DNA of 64,000 bases from Acidobacteriota bacterium. Lineage in GTDB: Bacteria; Acidobacteriota; Thermoanaerobaculia; Multivoradales; Multivoraceae. Shown in pieces: positions 25,898 through 34,421 of this stretch. The notes beneath the pieces are model-generated. The model saw nothing but the letters and a program-made list of their open reading frames with translations, was not told the DNA's origin and ran no database searches. The DNA is taken from assembly GCA_029263415.1 (NCBI GenBank), contig JAJCXN010000039.1, forward strand, positions 1 to 64,000. The letters are read 5' to 3'. A program made the position numbers and the translations under genes. Every line of letters begins with the position of its first letter. Position 1 is the first letter of the stretch.

Positions 25898-27099
25898 GCA
25901 GCCCTGGCGCGCTGCGCTCGATTTGGGTTGAGGTAGCGGCGTGTAGTGCACTGCTCGGCATGGCCGGTATGGCAACCGCGCAGACCAGCGTTGTAGGCCA
26001 GGCCCTCGAGAACGTGGATCAGAATGTCGACAAGAACCTCGAGGTCGACTTTCTGTTCAACTACTACGATCAGGATGGCGATCACTCTCCGGTGACTGGT
26101 GGCATCGGCACTGAAGACCAGCAGGTCGTGGGACCAGTGTTCTTGGTGCGCTGGGACTTGAGCGAGAAGTGGGCCCTGAACGCCACTCTTGGTGCAGACA
26201 ACGTGACGTCTGCATCCACCGACAACATCGACGACAACGTGTCGAGCGCCTCGCGTTTGGATAATCGAGTGTTCTTGAACACCAACTTTGTTCGATCCTT
26301 CGGTAGCGAAACATCGCCTCAACGGGTCGGTTTCTCCTTGGGCTTCTCCAAAGAGTACGACTACGTCAGCAACTCGGTGGGTTTGTCCTGGAGTCGTGAG
26401 TTCAACGAACGCAACACCGCTGTTTCGGCCGCGGTCTCGCACTACATGGACACCATCGATCTGTATGACATCGACGGCATCGTGCAAGGGGAGGACGACC
26501 GAACCACCACAGACTTTAGCCTCGGCATCAGCCAAATCCTGGGTCGCAAGACCATCGCGTCACTCGAATTCTCTCATTCGATGCAGGATGGCTTCTTGTC
26601 GACGCCGTTCCACGAGGTCATCCTCACTGATGGTTCCCGCGTCGCCGAACGGTTCCCGGGCAAACGCTCACGCACAGCGATCGGCGCCAGGCTCAACCAT
26701 GCGTTCACCGATCGCATTGTTGGTCGGCTCTATGTGCGCTACTACGACGACGACTTTGAGGTCAGTGCTCAAACCATCGAGTTTGAACCCCACTTTCGCT
26801 TGCCGACCAAGCGCGAAGCCTGGGTCTATCCAATCCTGCGCTTCCATAGCCAGGATGGTGCGAGCTTCTTCGGGTTGCCTGGCACGTTCACGTCGGCATC
26901 TGAGTTCTACACCGCCGACCGAGATCTCGGTGACTTTGACAGTGAGAAGTTAGGCATCGGCTTCAAGATCGCCGCCTCAGGTACGCGCGCGGCGATGCGC
27001 GGTATGCGCGACATCGAGTTCCGCTTGGCCCGCTATGAGCGCGCCGACGGTCTAGAGGCGATGAATCTGTCGATTGGTTTTGGTTGGAGCTTCAGGTGA
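25888..27099 (+). CDS. DUF3570 outer-membrane protein
   Basis: The 403-residue protein has a signal peptide (AACSALLGMAGMATAQT). The mature protein opens ENVDQNVDKNLEVDFLFNYYDQDGDHSPVTGGIGTED, the usual start of DUF3570, and continues with alternating aromatic strands and a C-terminal barrel-type finish (LEAMNLSIGFGWSFR). An outer-membrane beta barrel is likely. Its start lies inside the 3' end of the DUF4266 gene and its stop overlaps the next gene (GTGA). It may display or export the cofactor-bearing partner, which is inference. Confidence 0.88.
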   Translation: MLISSPGALRSIWVEVAACSALLGMAGMATAQTSVVGQALENVDQNVDKNLEVDFLFNYYDQDGDHSPVTGGIGTEDQQVVGPVFLVRWDLSEKWALNATLGADNVTSASTDNIDDNVSSASRLDNRVFLNTNFVRSFGSETSPQRVGFSLGFSKEYDYVSNSVGLSWSREFNERNTAVSAAVSHYMDTIDLYDIDGIVQGEDDRTTTDFSLGISQILGRKTIASLEFSHSMQDGFLSTPFHEVILTDGSRVAERFPGKRSRTAIGARLNHAFTDRIVGRLYVRYYDDDFEVSAQTIEFEPHFRLPTKREAWVYPILRFHSQDGASFFGLPGTFTSASEFYTADRDLGDFDSEKLGIGFKIAASGTRAAMRGMRDIEFRLARYERADGLEAMNLSIGFGWSFR

Positions 27100-27620
27100 C
27101 GTGCCATGAGGTTTGGACCCAGCGAGCGGATCGCAGTTGGAGTCGCCAGTTTGCAGTTGCGATCCTGGGTCTGATGATCGTAGTGGTCTGTTCAGTTCCT
27201 GCCGCCGCTGTGGATCCTCTAGATCAGAATGGAGAACGACAACAGTGGAAGGGCGCGCCGGGCGCACTCACTGTCATCGACTTTGCGGCGTCGTGGTGTT
27301 TGCCGTGTGTGAAGTCGCTGCCGCGCTTGGATCAGTTGGCTAAGGACTTTCCCGATGTGAAGTTCATCGTGGTGAGTGTTGATAAGCGCGAAGCAGGTCG
27401 TGACTTTCTGGTCAACGAGCTCAAACTCGAACTGCCCGTGCTCTGGGATGCCGACTACATGATTTCGAACCACTATGAACCGGAGGGCATGCCCACCACG
27501 ATCGTGCTCGATGAGAACGGCAAGGAAGTGCATCGCCATACCGGGTTCTCCGAGCGTCAATGGTCGGACCTGGTGTCGTTGGTGCAGGCCGACTCGAAGC
27601 GCGGAACTCAGTCCCCTTAG
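27096..27620 (+). CDS. TlpA/ResA-like periplasmic thioredoxin
   Basis: A GTG at 27096 overlaps the preceding stop (GTGA) and has GGAG at 27086-27089, giving 174 residues; TTG 27084 is possible. One hydrophobic segment (about 19-38) exports or anchors it. The thioredoxin active site is WCLPC (Cys68, Cys71 from GTG), and the cis-Pro loop GMPTTIVLDENGKEV is present. It would keep cysteines of envelope proteins reduced or oxidised, with the DUF4266 Cys tail an obvious candidate. It ends in a strong hairpin. Confidence 0.92.
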   Translation: MTCHEVWTQRADRSWSRQFAVAILGLMIVVVCSVPAAAVDPLDQNGERQQWKGAPGALTVIDFAASWCLPCVKSLPRLDQLAKDFPDVKFIVVSVDKREAGRDFLVNELKLELPVLWDADYMISNHYEPEGMPTTIVLDENGKEVHRHTGFSERQWSDLVSLVQADSKRGTQSP

Positions 27621-27646
27621 GTCGGCTGCGCCTAGCGCAGCCGGCC
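27620..27646. terminator. Long GC hairpin between convergent operons
   Basis: GGTCGGCTGCGC (27620-27631) pairs with GCGCAGCCGGCC (27635-27646) around the loop CTA, 12 pairs with one G-U. It overlaps the TlpA stop codon and the stop of the opposite gene. No T-run follows, so it may stall or protect both transcripts rather than act as a classical terminator. Confidence 0.6.
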
Positions 27647-28291
27647 CGACAGGGCGAGCCGCGAGCCCTGTGAACTAGGGATCAGTCGCAAAATCAACAG
27701 CAGGATGAGCACGACCATGCCGAGGGCTAAGCGTGGCCCGGCTGCGAACTGTGTCCATGGGTCGGTGGGGAACGCGACGGTCTTCAGCATTGCGGCGAGC
27801 TTGAAGTCGTGCCGACCTTGGAACGCTGGGTTGGTGGTGATCTCCATCATGTCGCGTCGACTGCGGTAGCGCATTGCAGCGCCCTGAGACCACTTCGGCG
27901 TGGCCTCGACTCCCCAGGTATCGAGCGCGTCTGCACTGGCCGTGCCCATCAAGACAGGATGGCAGGCCCGTCGCAGCAGAGCGGGCCACATGTATTCCAT
28001 GTAGTTGGCTAAGACGTCCTGCGCATTGTCCGTTGGTTCGACGCCCTCGATTTGTGACGGAGGTTCGCGCAGCTCGATGACATTGAACATGATGAAGTCG
28101 TCGCCGGTGTCGCTCTCCAGGAAATGTCGCAGCCGGTGCTGGCTTTCGGCATCCGACCCCCGATCGACGAAAAACTCCATGTACTGCTCGACTTCGGCAG
28201 GTTCAAGGGGACCCTTGAGCGGGGTGTACCAAAGCCAAAAGGCGATGTAGGCGACGACCAGCAGCACCGAAAGCAGCGTGGTCCGCTTCAC
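27632..28291 (-). CDS. Two-helix membrane protein, ferredoxin-fold-like domain
   Basis: The 219-residue protein has one helix at each end (about 5-22 and 184-204). The middle domain (ESDTGDDFIMFNVIELREPP, then MWPALLRRACHPVLMGTA, then AAMRYRSRRDMMEITTNPAFQGRHDFKLAAM) recalls the DUF1330/EthD-type ferredoxin-like fold in spacing, but I cannot name the family. Its start overlaps the stop of the upstream gene by ATGA, so the two are co-translated. It converges on the thioredoxin operon with only 11 bp between stops. Confidence 0.65.
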   Translation of the reverse strand: MKRTTLLSVLLVVAYIAFWLWYTPLKGPLEPAEVEQYMEFFVDRGSDAESQHRLRHFLESDTGDDFIMFNVIELREPPSQIEGVEPTDNAQDVLANYMEYMWPALLRRACHPVLMGTASADALDTWGVEATPKWSQGAAMRYRSRRDMMEITTNPAFQGRHDFKLAAMLKTVAFPTDPWTQFAAGPRLALGMVVLILLLILRLIPSSQGSRLALSGRLR

Positions 28292-29040
28292 TTGATGTCG
28301 AGCCTGACCTCATGTCTGAGTTCGGTGACCACATCGGTGCGCGGATTGCCATCGATGCGGAAGGGGATCTCCTTGGTGGCGCCGCCACCTTGAACCGTCA
28401 ACAAGAACGTGTTCGGGCCGCCCCACAACAGGGTGCGAAATGTGCCGTCCTTTTCGGCTTTGCCTTCGACCTTGAGAGAGTCATCCACAGGCGAAGTTAG
28501 AGTGTAGGTCGCACCCTTGACCTTTTTGCCTTTCGCATTGACGACGTTGCCTGTGACGATGACCGCCCACTTGGTCATCGTCGCTGAGTCTTCGCCGATC
28601 CTCCACAGAATGGGATTGATCTCGACGCCATCGTTCTTGGCCACGCCTGAGACGATCTCAACCGGTTGGTAGCCGTCGCGCTCGTAGCGCACTCGGATCC
28701 GAATGCCCTCAAGGTCGCGCTCGGTGTAGATCGAGCCAAGGCTACGAGCGAGGTAGGTTCCGGTCTTGCGTGATCGCGCTCGCACCTCATCTGCCGGTGC
28801 TTGATCGTTCTTGACCCGCACGTCGGCTTGCGCGAGAGGGGTGCCAGAGCTGTCGTAGACGGTGCCAAAGACGCGGGTCTTGTCGCGGTTCGTGCCGGTA
28901 CCGTAGCCGGCAAAATCGCTTTCTCCGGGCGGTGCTGCGCCCCCTTGAGCTGAAGCGGTCTGCGCGAGAACAAGGAGCGCGCCGACAGTGACAACGGAAC
29001 GCAGGACTGCAAGCGACATGAGTGTGCAACGTTTGGCCAT
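28288..29040 (-). CDS. Secreted protein with carboxypeptidase-regulatory-like domains
   Basis: The 250-residue protein has a signal peptide ending AQTASAQG. Two sandwich modules follow: TRVFGTVYDSSGTPLAQADVRVKNDQ (about 55-140) and VIVTGNVVNAKGKKVKGATYTLTSP (about 165-245). Both have the G-x-V-x-D-x-x-G-x-P-L pattern of CarboxypepD_reg or transthyretin-like folds, which usually serve as attachment or scaffold modules. The ATG is preceded by a fitting spacer on the minus strand (TCGAGGATC). It forms an operon with the membrane protein downstream. Confidence 0.7.
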   Translation of the reverse strand: MAKRCTLMSLAVLRSVVTVGALLVLAQTASAQGGAAPPGESDFAGYGTGTNRDKTRVFGTVYDSSGTPLAQADVRVKNDQAPADEVRARSRKTGTYLARSLGSIYTERDLEGIRIRVRYERDGYQPVEIVSGVAKNDGVEINPILWRIGEDSATMTKWAVIVTGNVVNAKGKKVKGATYTLTSPVDDSLKVEGKAEKDGTFRTLLWGGPNTFLLTVQGGGATKEIPFRIDGNPRTDVVTELRHEVRLDIK

Positions 29041-29155
29041 AGATGATCCTCGACATCGATTTTGACTTCGGTCTTCGAGGTTCTATCGTAACCCGACACA
29101 CGCTGGAGCCGGAAGTTTGACCAGCGCTCCAGTCGAAGCGCTGGTCTCAGGAACC

Positions 29156-29305
29156 TTAGTCGCAGGTAGCGAAAGCGCCAGTGTCAGTGATCGCGGCGGC
29201 TGAGTTTCCCAACGGATTGAAGTACGTCCTCTGCGTACCGTTGGCAGTGTCGGTCACAGTGAGTGTGTATTCAACATTCGTCGTAGCAGCCTTCAGGGCC
29301 AGTGG
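29156..29305 (-). pseudogene. Orphan C-terminal tail of a large secreted protein
   Basis: The minus strand encodes a stretch ending VTDTANGTQRTYFNPLGN, then SAAAITDTGAFATC-Asp and TAA (29156-29158). As I remember, secreted proteins of Thermoanaerobaculia and related Acidobacteriota often end with this LTVTDTxTGxxRTYFNPLG...DTxAFATC pattern. No start or body is attached, and the upstream frame overlaps the pentapeptide gene end. It is most likely a relic. Assignment rests on motif memory. Confidence 0.5.
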
Positions 29306-29667
29306 CGCGGGCGCTCCAGGCCGGGGGGTAGTTGAGTGAGGTGATCACCAGCAGCAGCTTCAAGCTGCGCTGCGGTTAAGAACAGAGCGGAACCCAAGAC
29401 AGCGCCCTTGAGATTGCAGGCGCGAAGGTCCGCAGAGCGCAGGTCGGCAAGGGAGAGGTTGGCCCGATGAAGGTTCGCGCCGATCAAGAGTGCGCCGACC
29501 AGTGCTGCCTTGCTCAAGTCTGCTGCTGCGAGGTTGCATTCGATGAGGTCCGTACCACGCAGGTCAGCTTCGGTGAGATCGATGGGCGTTGCGGGGTCCT
29601 TTGCTCGCCATGCGTTCCACCTGCGCACGGACTTGCGAAGCAGCGCCACCTGTTTTTCGTTGGCCAT
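29293..29667 (-). CDS. Pentapeptide-repeat protein
   Basis: From ATG 29667 (MANEKQVALL) the protein has 124 residues. A short helical start (KQVALLRKSVRRWNAWRAKDP) precedes about ten A(D/N)Lxx pentapeptides (TEADLRGTDLIECNLAAADLS and on), which build a right-handed quadrilateral helix. The end, LGSALFLTAAQLEAAAGDHLTQLPPGLERPRHW, is a conserved terminator of a family in which the same polypeptide carries an N-terminal cysteine-cluster domain. Here that domain is encoded by the divergent gene starting at 29694. A longer start at 29706 would overlap that gene. Confidence 0.82.
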   Translation of the reverse strand: MANEKQVALLRKSVRRWNAWRAKDPATPIDLTEADLRGTDLIECNLAAADLSKAALVGALLIGANLHRANLSLADLRSADLRACNLKGAVLGSALFLTAAQLEAAAGDHLTQLPPGLERPRHWP

Positions 29668-29693
29668 GTCCGGTAGCTTAGTCGTCAATCGAT

Positions 29694-30299
29694 ATGTCTT
29701 CCTCAACTGCCAAACAATCAGCGTCCAGGCTGCGCGTTCTCAACCGCTCGGACCCTGCACTCTCAGCCGACTGCGACAATTGCTGCGGGCTTTGCTGCGT
29801 GGTGTTGACACTCCAGCGATCAGCCGATTTCGCGATCGACAAACCAGCCGACGAGCCGTGTCCGAACCTCGACCAGAACTTTCGTTGCAAGATCCACCAA
29901 GGCCTGCGCGAGAAAGGCTTTCCGGGGTGCGTCGCGTTCGATTGTCACGGCGCTGGCCAGAAGGTAACTCAACATACGTTTGCCGGCGAGGATTGGCAGT
30001 CGAAGCCTGAGATCGCGGCGGAGATGTCGCATGCCTTCAGGATCATGTGGCAGCTGCATCTCTCCCTGCGCTATCTCACCGAAGCCTTGGAACTCCCGGC
30101 TGCCAGCGCCTTGCATGACGTGGTCCGCCGTGCAACGGAGGAGATCGAACAACTCACTTTGGCCGCTCCAGAGGAGCTGCTCGCGGTCGATATTGCGGCT
30201 CACAAGCGAGAGGTGAACGCGCTCTTGTGGCAGGTGAGTGAAACTGTGCGGTGCTCAGAGTCCCCCTCTTTAAAGGAGCAGGCAACTTCTGAGCGGTGA
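29694..30299 (+). CDS. Cysteine-cluster protein (partner half of pentapeptide family)
   Basis: The 201-residue protein has a Cys-rich site: C-D-N-C-C-G-L-C-C (about 27-35), CPNL, FRCKIHQGLREKGFPGC and FDCHGAGQKV, a pattern like YkgJ-type metal clusters. The C-terminal half is helical (MWQLHLSLRYLTEALELPAA, LLAVDIAAHKREVNALL). Relatives I recall continue directly into pentapeptide repeats; here the protein ends at 30299 and the repeats are encoded on the other strand 26 bp away. Metal content (Zn or Fe-S) is unknown. Confidence 0.75.
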   Translation: MSSSTAKQSASRLRVLNRSDPALSADCDNCCGLCCVVLTLQRSADFAIDKPADEPCPNLDQNFRCKIHQGLREKGFPGCVAFDCHGAGQKVTQHTFAGEDWQSKPEIAAEMSHAFRIMWQLHLSLRYLTEALELPAASALHDVVRRATEEIEQLTLAAPEELLAVDIAAHKREVNALLWQVSETVRCSESPSLKEQATSER

Positions 30300-30322
30300 G
30301 CGACCGCACGTTGATGGGCCGT

Positions 30323-31105
30323 CTACCGCGGCGCCATCCTGATTGCGCCGTCTAGTCGGATGTCTTCGCCGTTGAAGTAGCCGTTGCGGCAGAGCTCGCA
30401 GGCAAGCGAGGCGTACTCGGTAGGATTGCCCAGTCTTGGCGGGTGCGGCACCATAGCGCCCAAGGCCTCCTTGACGTTGTCAGGAGCGCCCTGAAGCAGA
30501 GGCGTGTCGAAGATGCCTGGCAGGATGGTGTTGATGCGGATGCCGTCGCGCGACAGATCGCGAGCAATGGGCAGGGTCATGCCGACGACTCCACCCTTGG
30601 AGGCTGAGTACGCAGCCTGGCCGACCTGGCCGTCTTCGGCAGCGACGGATGCGGTATTGACCATGGCACCGCGGTCACCGCACTCGAGTGGATTCAAGGA
30701 CAGCATTCCGGCTGCTGACTTCGCGATGCAGCGAAAGGTGCCGATCAAGTTGATTTGGATGATGCGTTCAAACGCGTCCAACGGGAAGTGACGAATCTCG
30801 CCGGTTTCCCGGTGGCGGCTGGCGGTCTTGATGGCGTTGCCGGTGCCTGCACAGTTGATCAAGATGCGCTCTTGGCCTTGAACGGCGCGAACCTTTGCGT
30901 AGCCTGCGTCGACTTGCTCTTCGTCGGTGACGTCGACCTTGGCGAAGACACCACCGAGTTCGCCGGCGACCTCTTCGCCCTTCTCCTCGTTGAAGTCAAA
31001 GATGGCAACTTTGACGCCATGGCTGGCGAGGGCGCGTGCGGTTGCAGCACCAAGGCCGGATGCGCCGCCAGTGATGACCGCAGAGATGTTCGAGTCGAGT
31101 TGCAT
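30323..31105 (-). CDS. Short-chain dehydrogenase (3-hydroxyacyl-CoA dehydrogenase type 2-like)
   Basis: This 260-residue classical SDR has the NAD site TGGASGLG (12-19), NCAG (84-87) and the catalytic Ser153, Tyr166 and Lys170 (YSASK). The insert SRHRETGEIRHFPLDAFERIIQINLIGTF and the GDRGAMVNTASVAAEDGQVGQAAY segment match the 3-hydroxyacyl-CoA/17-beta-HSD10 subgroup, which oxidises short-chain 3-hydroxyacyl-CoA in beta-oxidation or branched amino-acid breakdown. The asp at the end of beta-2 (FDFN) favours NAD over NADP. It is a single gene. Confidence 0.9.
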   Translation of the reverse strand: MQLDSNISAVITGGASGLGAATARALASHGVKVAIFDFNEEKGEEVAGELGGVFAKVDVTDEEQVDAGYAKVRAVQGQERILINCAGTGNAIKTASRHRETGEIRHFPLDAFERIIQINLIGTFRCIAKSAAGMLSLNPLECGDRGAMVNTASVAAEDGQVGQAAYSASKGGVVGMTLPIARDLSRDGIRINTILPGIFDTPLLQGAPDNVKEALGAMVPHPPRLGNPTEYASLACELCRNGYFNGEDIRLDGAIRMAPR

Positions 31106-31267
31106 AGGGCTGCTCCTGAGTAGGACTAAGGTGAGTTGAAGAAGGCGAGTTGATTCGATGGCGCAGGATATCTGGTCTGCGGTGAGGTCCTGAGGGTGCG
31201 CTATGAGTCCAGGGTCTCTTGGTGCTTGCCTGGTCGTGGCGTGGGCAAAGGGGACCAGGCTGCCAAT

Positions 31268-34063
31268 CTACGGGACGATCTGGGCAAGTAGACCCTCGAA
31301 GTCGGGGTGATTGCGCAATGGCGCGAGCGCTGGATCAAGCGATGGCCAGGCGTCTGTTCTGCTGGCCTGGGCGAACTGCCCGAACACCTGGATCGCAGCG
31401 TCCAATTGGCCATGAGCAGCGTGCGCGGTGGCACGTACGTAGAGAACGAGCGGGTTCTGAAGAGTGCCATCTTCGGCGCACAGTTGTTCGCTCGCCTCCA
31501 TCGCTTCCATCGCCTGCGTTGCGCTGCCTGCGGGACTCAAACGTGCAAGCTCAAAGCGCAGCATGCAGGTGCCTTCTGGGTCGAAGGCGCGCTGGCTCGT
31601 TGAGCTGGATCGAAAGGCTTGACTGAGCCGGCGGGTAGCTGCTGGAAGATCGCCTTCAGCATGGTCGATGAGAGCCAGAAGGCGGACTGCGCGCAACGGC
31701 GAAACCGCTGGATTCATTGGGGTGATGCCGGTGTCGTAGGCGGCGATCGCGCTCATCAGATCTTGGCGTGAGGCAGCGAAGTTTTTCGCCCGGTATTCGA
31801 TCTGGCCCAGCAACACCTTCAAGGTTGCGGCCGGAGCCCCGTTTGGTCCAGTGGATTGACTGGCAAGCTCGAGAGCCTCTCGCAGCCGAGCTGAAGCTGT
31901 TGCGTAGTCACCGCGCTTGGCGTTGATCATGCCGCTATTGCTCAAGGTCACCTCGAAGCGTGCTGGGTCTAAGTCCAGTCGTTCCCGCTGGATAGTGGCC
32001 GCTCGATCAAGGTAGCTGGCGGCTGCGTCGAGATCACCGCGAACCACAGCCAGCTGTCCTAGGTTGTTGAAGGCGACGCTCTCGTAGAGCGGTAGGTCTT
32101 GATCATGTGCAGTTTCCAAGACCTCCTCATTCAGTCGCAAGGATTGGTCGTGCTGACCTGCTGCGTTGTAAACGCCCGCCAAATTGAGCTTCTCTTGCAG
32201 GGTCTCTGCGGAATCTGTCCCGGTGGCGCGTTCAGCGATGTTGACCGCCATGGTCAAGTTGGCGAGAGCGCGTGGTAGATCTCCTTCAAGCCGGGCGACC
32301 ATGGCGAGTTCTCCCAACACAGCTGCGACGCTTACAGAGTCTTCACCGAGTGATTTCTGGCGCAGCATGAGAGCTTCGTTGAGCAGAGGCTTAGCCTTTT
32401 CGAGTTCGCCACGAATGCGGGCGTTGATGCCTAGCATGTAAAGCGATGTAGACAGCTCTGTACCATCGGGGTCGGCAGCACGCAGGACGGTCTCGGCTTC
32501 CCGATAGAGTTCGGCCGCGGTGTCGAACGCCTGCAGGTCCATGTGGTGAAAGTCGCCAATGCGATTGAGCAGAGTGCCACGCACCACCGCATCGGATGGG
32601 GGGTCGTCTCTTAACTCTTGTTGGGCGCGAACAAAGAGATCGCGCACGGAGACCTCCTTACCTTGCTCTAGGGATTGCGCGCCTCTAGAGAGCAGCGTGC
32701 TAAGGAAGTCGATGACCTCGCCACGCACCAAGGCCTCATAGCTCGCCTTGGCTTCGGCCCGGCGCGCTTGTTGGAGGCCGACAGCCAGTCCGACTAGACC
32801 GACGAGGATTGCTGCTGACACGAGCCCGGCGAGCCCTGCGCTGACGCGGTTCCTTCGGACCCATTTCTTGGTTCGATAGGTCCAAGTAGGTGGGCCGACG
32901 GACACAGGTTCGTGATTCAAGAAACTGTGCAGGTCACTAGCCAGCGCCGGCACTGATTCGTAGCGCTCGACCGGCTCCTTAGCTAGTGCTTTGAGCACGA
33001 TCCAATCGATCTCCCCGCGGAGCAAGCGAGCCAGTGCCGCTGGAGCAGTGTCGCGAAGTTGCGCTAAGGCCTCCGCACCTTCGGTCGCGGTGGCGACTCG
33101 GGAACTTGGGCTTGGGGTCTCAAGATCTCGGACTTGTCGCCTCATTTCCTCTACGCTGCGGCGCCTGAGGCTTTTGCCAGAGATGGGTAGTTGCCCCACC
33201 AGCAGTTCGAACAGCAACACTCCAAGCGCATAGATGTCGCTCCGGGTGTCGATCTCGCCGTTGAGAAATTGTTCGGGACTCATGTACTCCGGAGTGCCGA
33301 CCGGCAATGCGGATAGTTTGATTTCGTCCGGGTCGGCAGTCCATGGCGAGATCACCTTGGCGATGCCGAAATCGATGATCTTGGCGTTGGCTCTGCCCTG
33401 GTGCTCTTCGATCAGGATGTTCGAGGGTTTGAGGTCACGATGGATGATGCCGTTGCGGTGAGCGTGCGAGATGCCTTCACAGACTTGCTGAAACAGTTCG
33501 ATTCGTTTGCGCGCACTGAGTCGGTGGCGATCGCAGTAGTCGGTGATTGGCACTCCATCGACGAGTTCCATTGCGAAGAACAGTCGGCCTTCTTGATCTG
33601 CACCGGCTTCGAATACGCGTGCGATGTTGGGATGGTTGAGGGTAGCGAGTGTCTGCCGTTCCACCTCAAATCGAGCGACCGCGTTGCGCGAGGCGGCCGC
33701 CCCGCGAATCAGCTTGATGGCCACTTGTCGCTTGACCGGGGCCAGTTGTTCGGCTTCGTGCACGGTCCCCATCCCGCCCTCACCGATTAGCCGGATCAGT
33801 CGGAATCGCGACGGACTGCCTTGCTCGAGATCGACGGGGACTGTGGCCGGCTCAAACGACTCCACCTCGCTTGCATGCGATCCCGAGGGAGCGTCCGAAG
33901 GGAGGATCTCGGTGGTGTGAGCTCGGAGCAATTGCTCGAGGTGGTCGGCCAACGTCGGATCCTCGGCGCGCAGTGCCGCTAGTTGCTTGGCGCGATCGGC
34001 GTTGTCGGCGTCTTCCAACTCGAAGAACAGCCGCTCGAGGCGTTGGAACAGTTCTTGACTCAC
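31268..34063 (-). CDS. Transmembrane Ser/Thr protein kinase with TPR repeats
   Basis: The 931-residue protein has a kinase domain at about 85-370 with GEGGMGTVHEAEQ (P-loop), AIKLIRG (Lys), HRDLKPSN (catalytic loop, His208-Asp210) and DFGIAKV. A membrane helix follows near 405-430, and the rest (about 470-925) is helical TPR-like sequence presumed periplasmic. The N-terminal 60 residues (RLERLFFELEDADNADRAKQLAALRAEDP) are a helical module found in this kinase class. It is divergent from an ECF sigma factor gene and related along its length to the second kinase at 35296. The signal sensed is unknown. Confidence 0.92.
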   Translation of the reverse strand: MSQELFQRLERLFFELEDADNADRAKQLAALRAEDPTLADHLEQLLRAHTTEILPSDAPSGSHASEVESFEPATVPVDLEQGSPSRFRLIRLIGEGGMGTVHEAEQLAPVKRQVAIKLIRGAAASRNAVARFEVERQTLATLNHPNIARVFEAGADQEGRLFFAMELVDGVPITDYCDRHRLSARKRIELFQQVCEGISHAHRNGIIHRDLKPSNILIEEHQGRANAKIIDFGIAKVISPWTADPDEIKLSALPVGTPEYMSPEQFLNGEIDTRSDIYALGVLLFELLVGQLPISGKSLRRRSVEEMRRQVRDLETPSPSSRVATATEGAEALAQLRDTAPAALARLLRGEIDWIVLKALAKEPVERYESVPALASDLHSFLNHEPVSVGPPTWTYRTKKWVRRNRVSAGLAGLVSAAILVGLVGLAVGLQQARRAEAKASYEALVRGEVIDFLSTLLSRGAQSLEQGKEVSVRDLFVRAQQELRDDPPSDAVVRGTLLNRIGDFHHMDLQAFDTAAELYREAETVLRAADPDGTELSTSLYMLGINARIRGELEKAKPLLNEALMLRQKSLGEDSVSVAAVLGELAMVARLEGDLPRALANLTMAVNIAERATGTDSAETLQEKLNLAGVYNAAGQHDQSLRLNEEVLETAHDQDLPLYESVAFNNLGQLAVVRGDLDAAASYLDRAATIQRERLDLDPARFEVTLSNSGMINAKRGDYATASARLREALELASQSTGPNGAPAATLKVLLGQIEYRAKNFAASRQDLMSAIAAYDTGITPMNPAVSPLRAVRLLALIDHAEGDLPAATRRLSQAFRSSSTSQRAFDPEGTCMLRFELARLSPAGSATQAMEAMEASEQLCAEDGTLQNPLVLYVRATAHAAHGQLDAAIQVFGQFAQASRTDAWPSLDPALAPLRNHPDFEGLLAQIVP

Positions 34064-34421
34064 TAGGTGTAGGCCTCCGACTTCGGCTCGTGATGCTCAG
34101 GCGATCATAGAACGTGACGGGTCTTGTTGGTCTTTCCCGTCTGTGTGGGTGGTGGACGATGACTACCACAGCGGATCGCAGTTCGACAGAGCCATGCAGG
34201 GCATTGCTGATTGCGGTCCATAAACCGAGGAGCGTTGGCGCAAGCGCCAACGCGCAGAAGTTTGGTAGTTCAGGAGTGTTTCAGCTTTGCCCGCGCCGAG
34301 GCCCGTTGACAAGGCCGGGCAGTCCTGGAGTTCGAATTGAGTGGCCTGGGACGCCTGTTTGCTCAAAGGGCCAATCACCCGTTTTGCTTCAATTCTTTGC
34401 ACCTGTGAGTAAGAGGCTACG
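34064..34421. promoter_or_regulatory. Divergent promoter region between kinase and sigma genes
   Basis: This 358 bp has no gene. It must hold promoters in both directions. TTGACA at 34306-34311 could be a -35 element for the plus strand, though no good -10 follows at 17 bp (TTCGAAT is nearest). A perfect palindrome lies at 34232-34253. Confidence 0.4.
34232..34253. repeat. Perfect 10-bp palindrome
   Basis: GCGTTGGCGC (34232-34241) and GCGCCAACGC (34244-34253) are exact inverted repeats around AA. The site lies between the divergent kinase and sigma genes, about 170 bp from each start, and has no T-run. It may be an operator or a stable RNA hairpin. Confidence 0.8.

Noticed and set aside
34321-34385. 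tRNA-like GTTCGAAT stretch
   Set aside because: Flanking bases do not form a T-stem, acceptor stem or cloverleaf.
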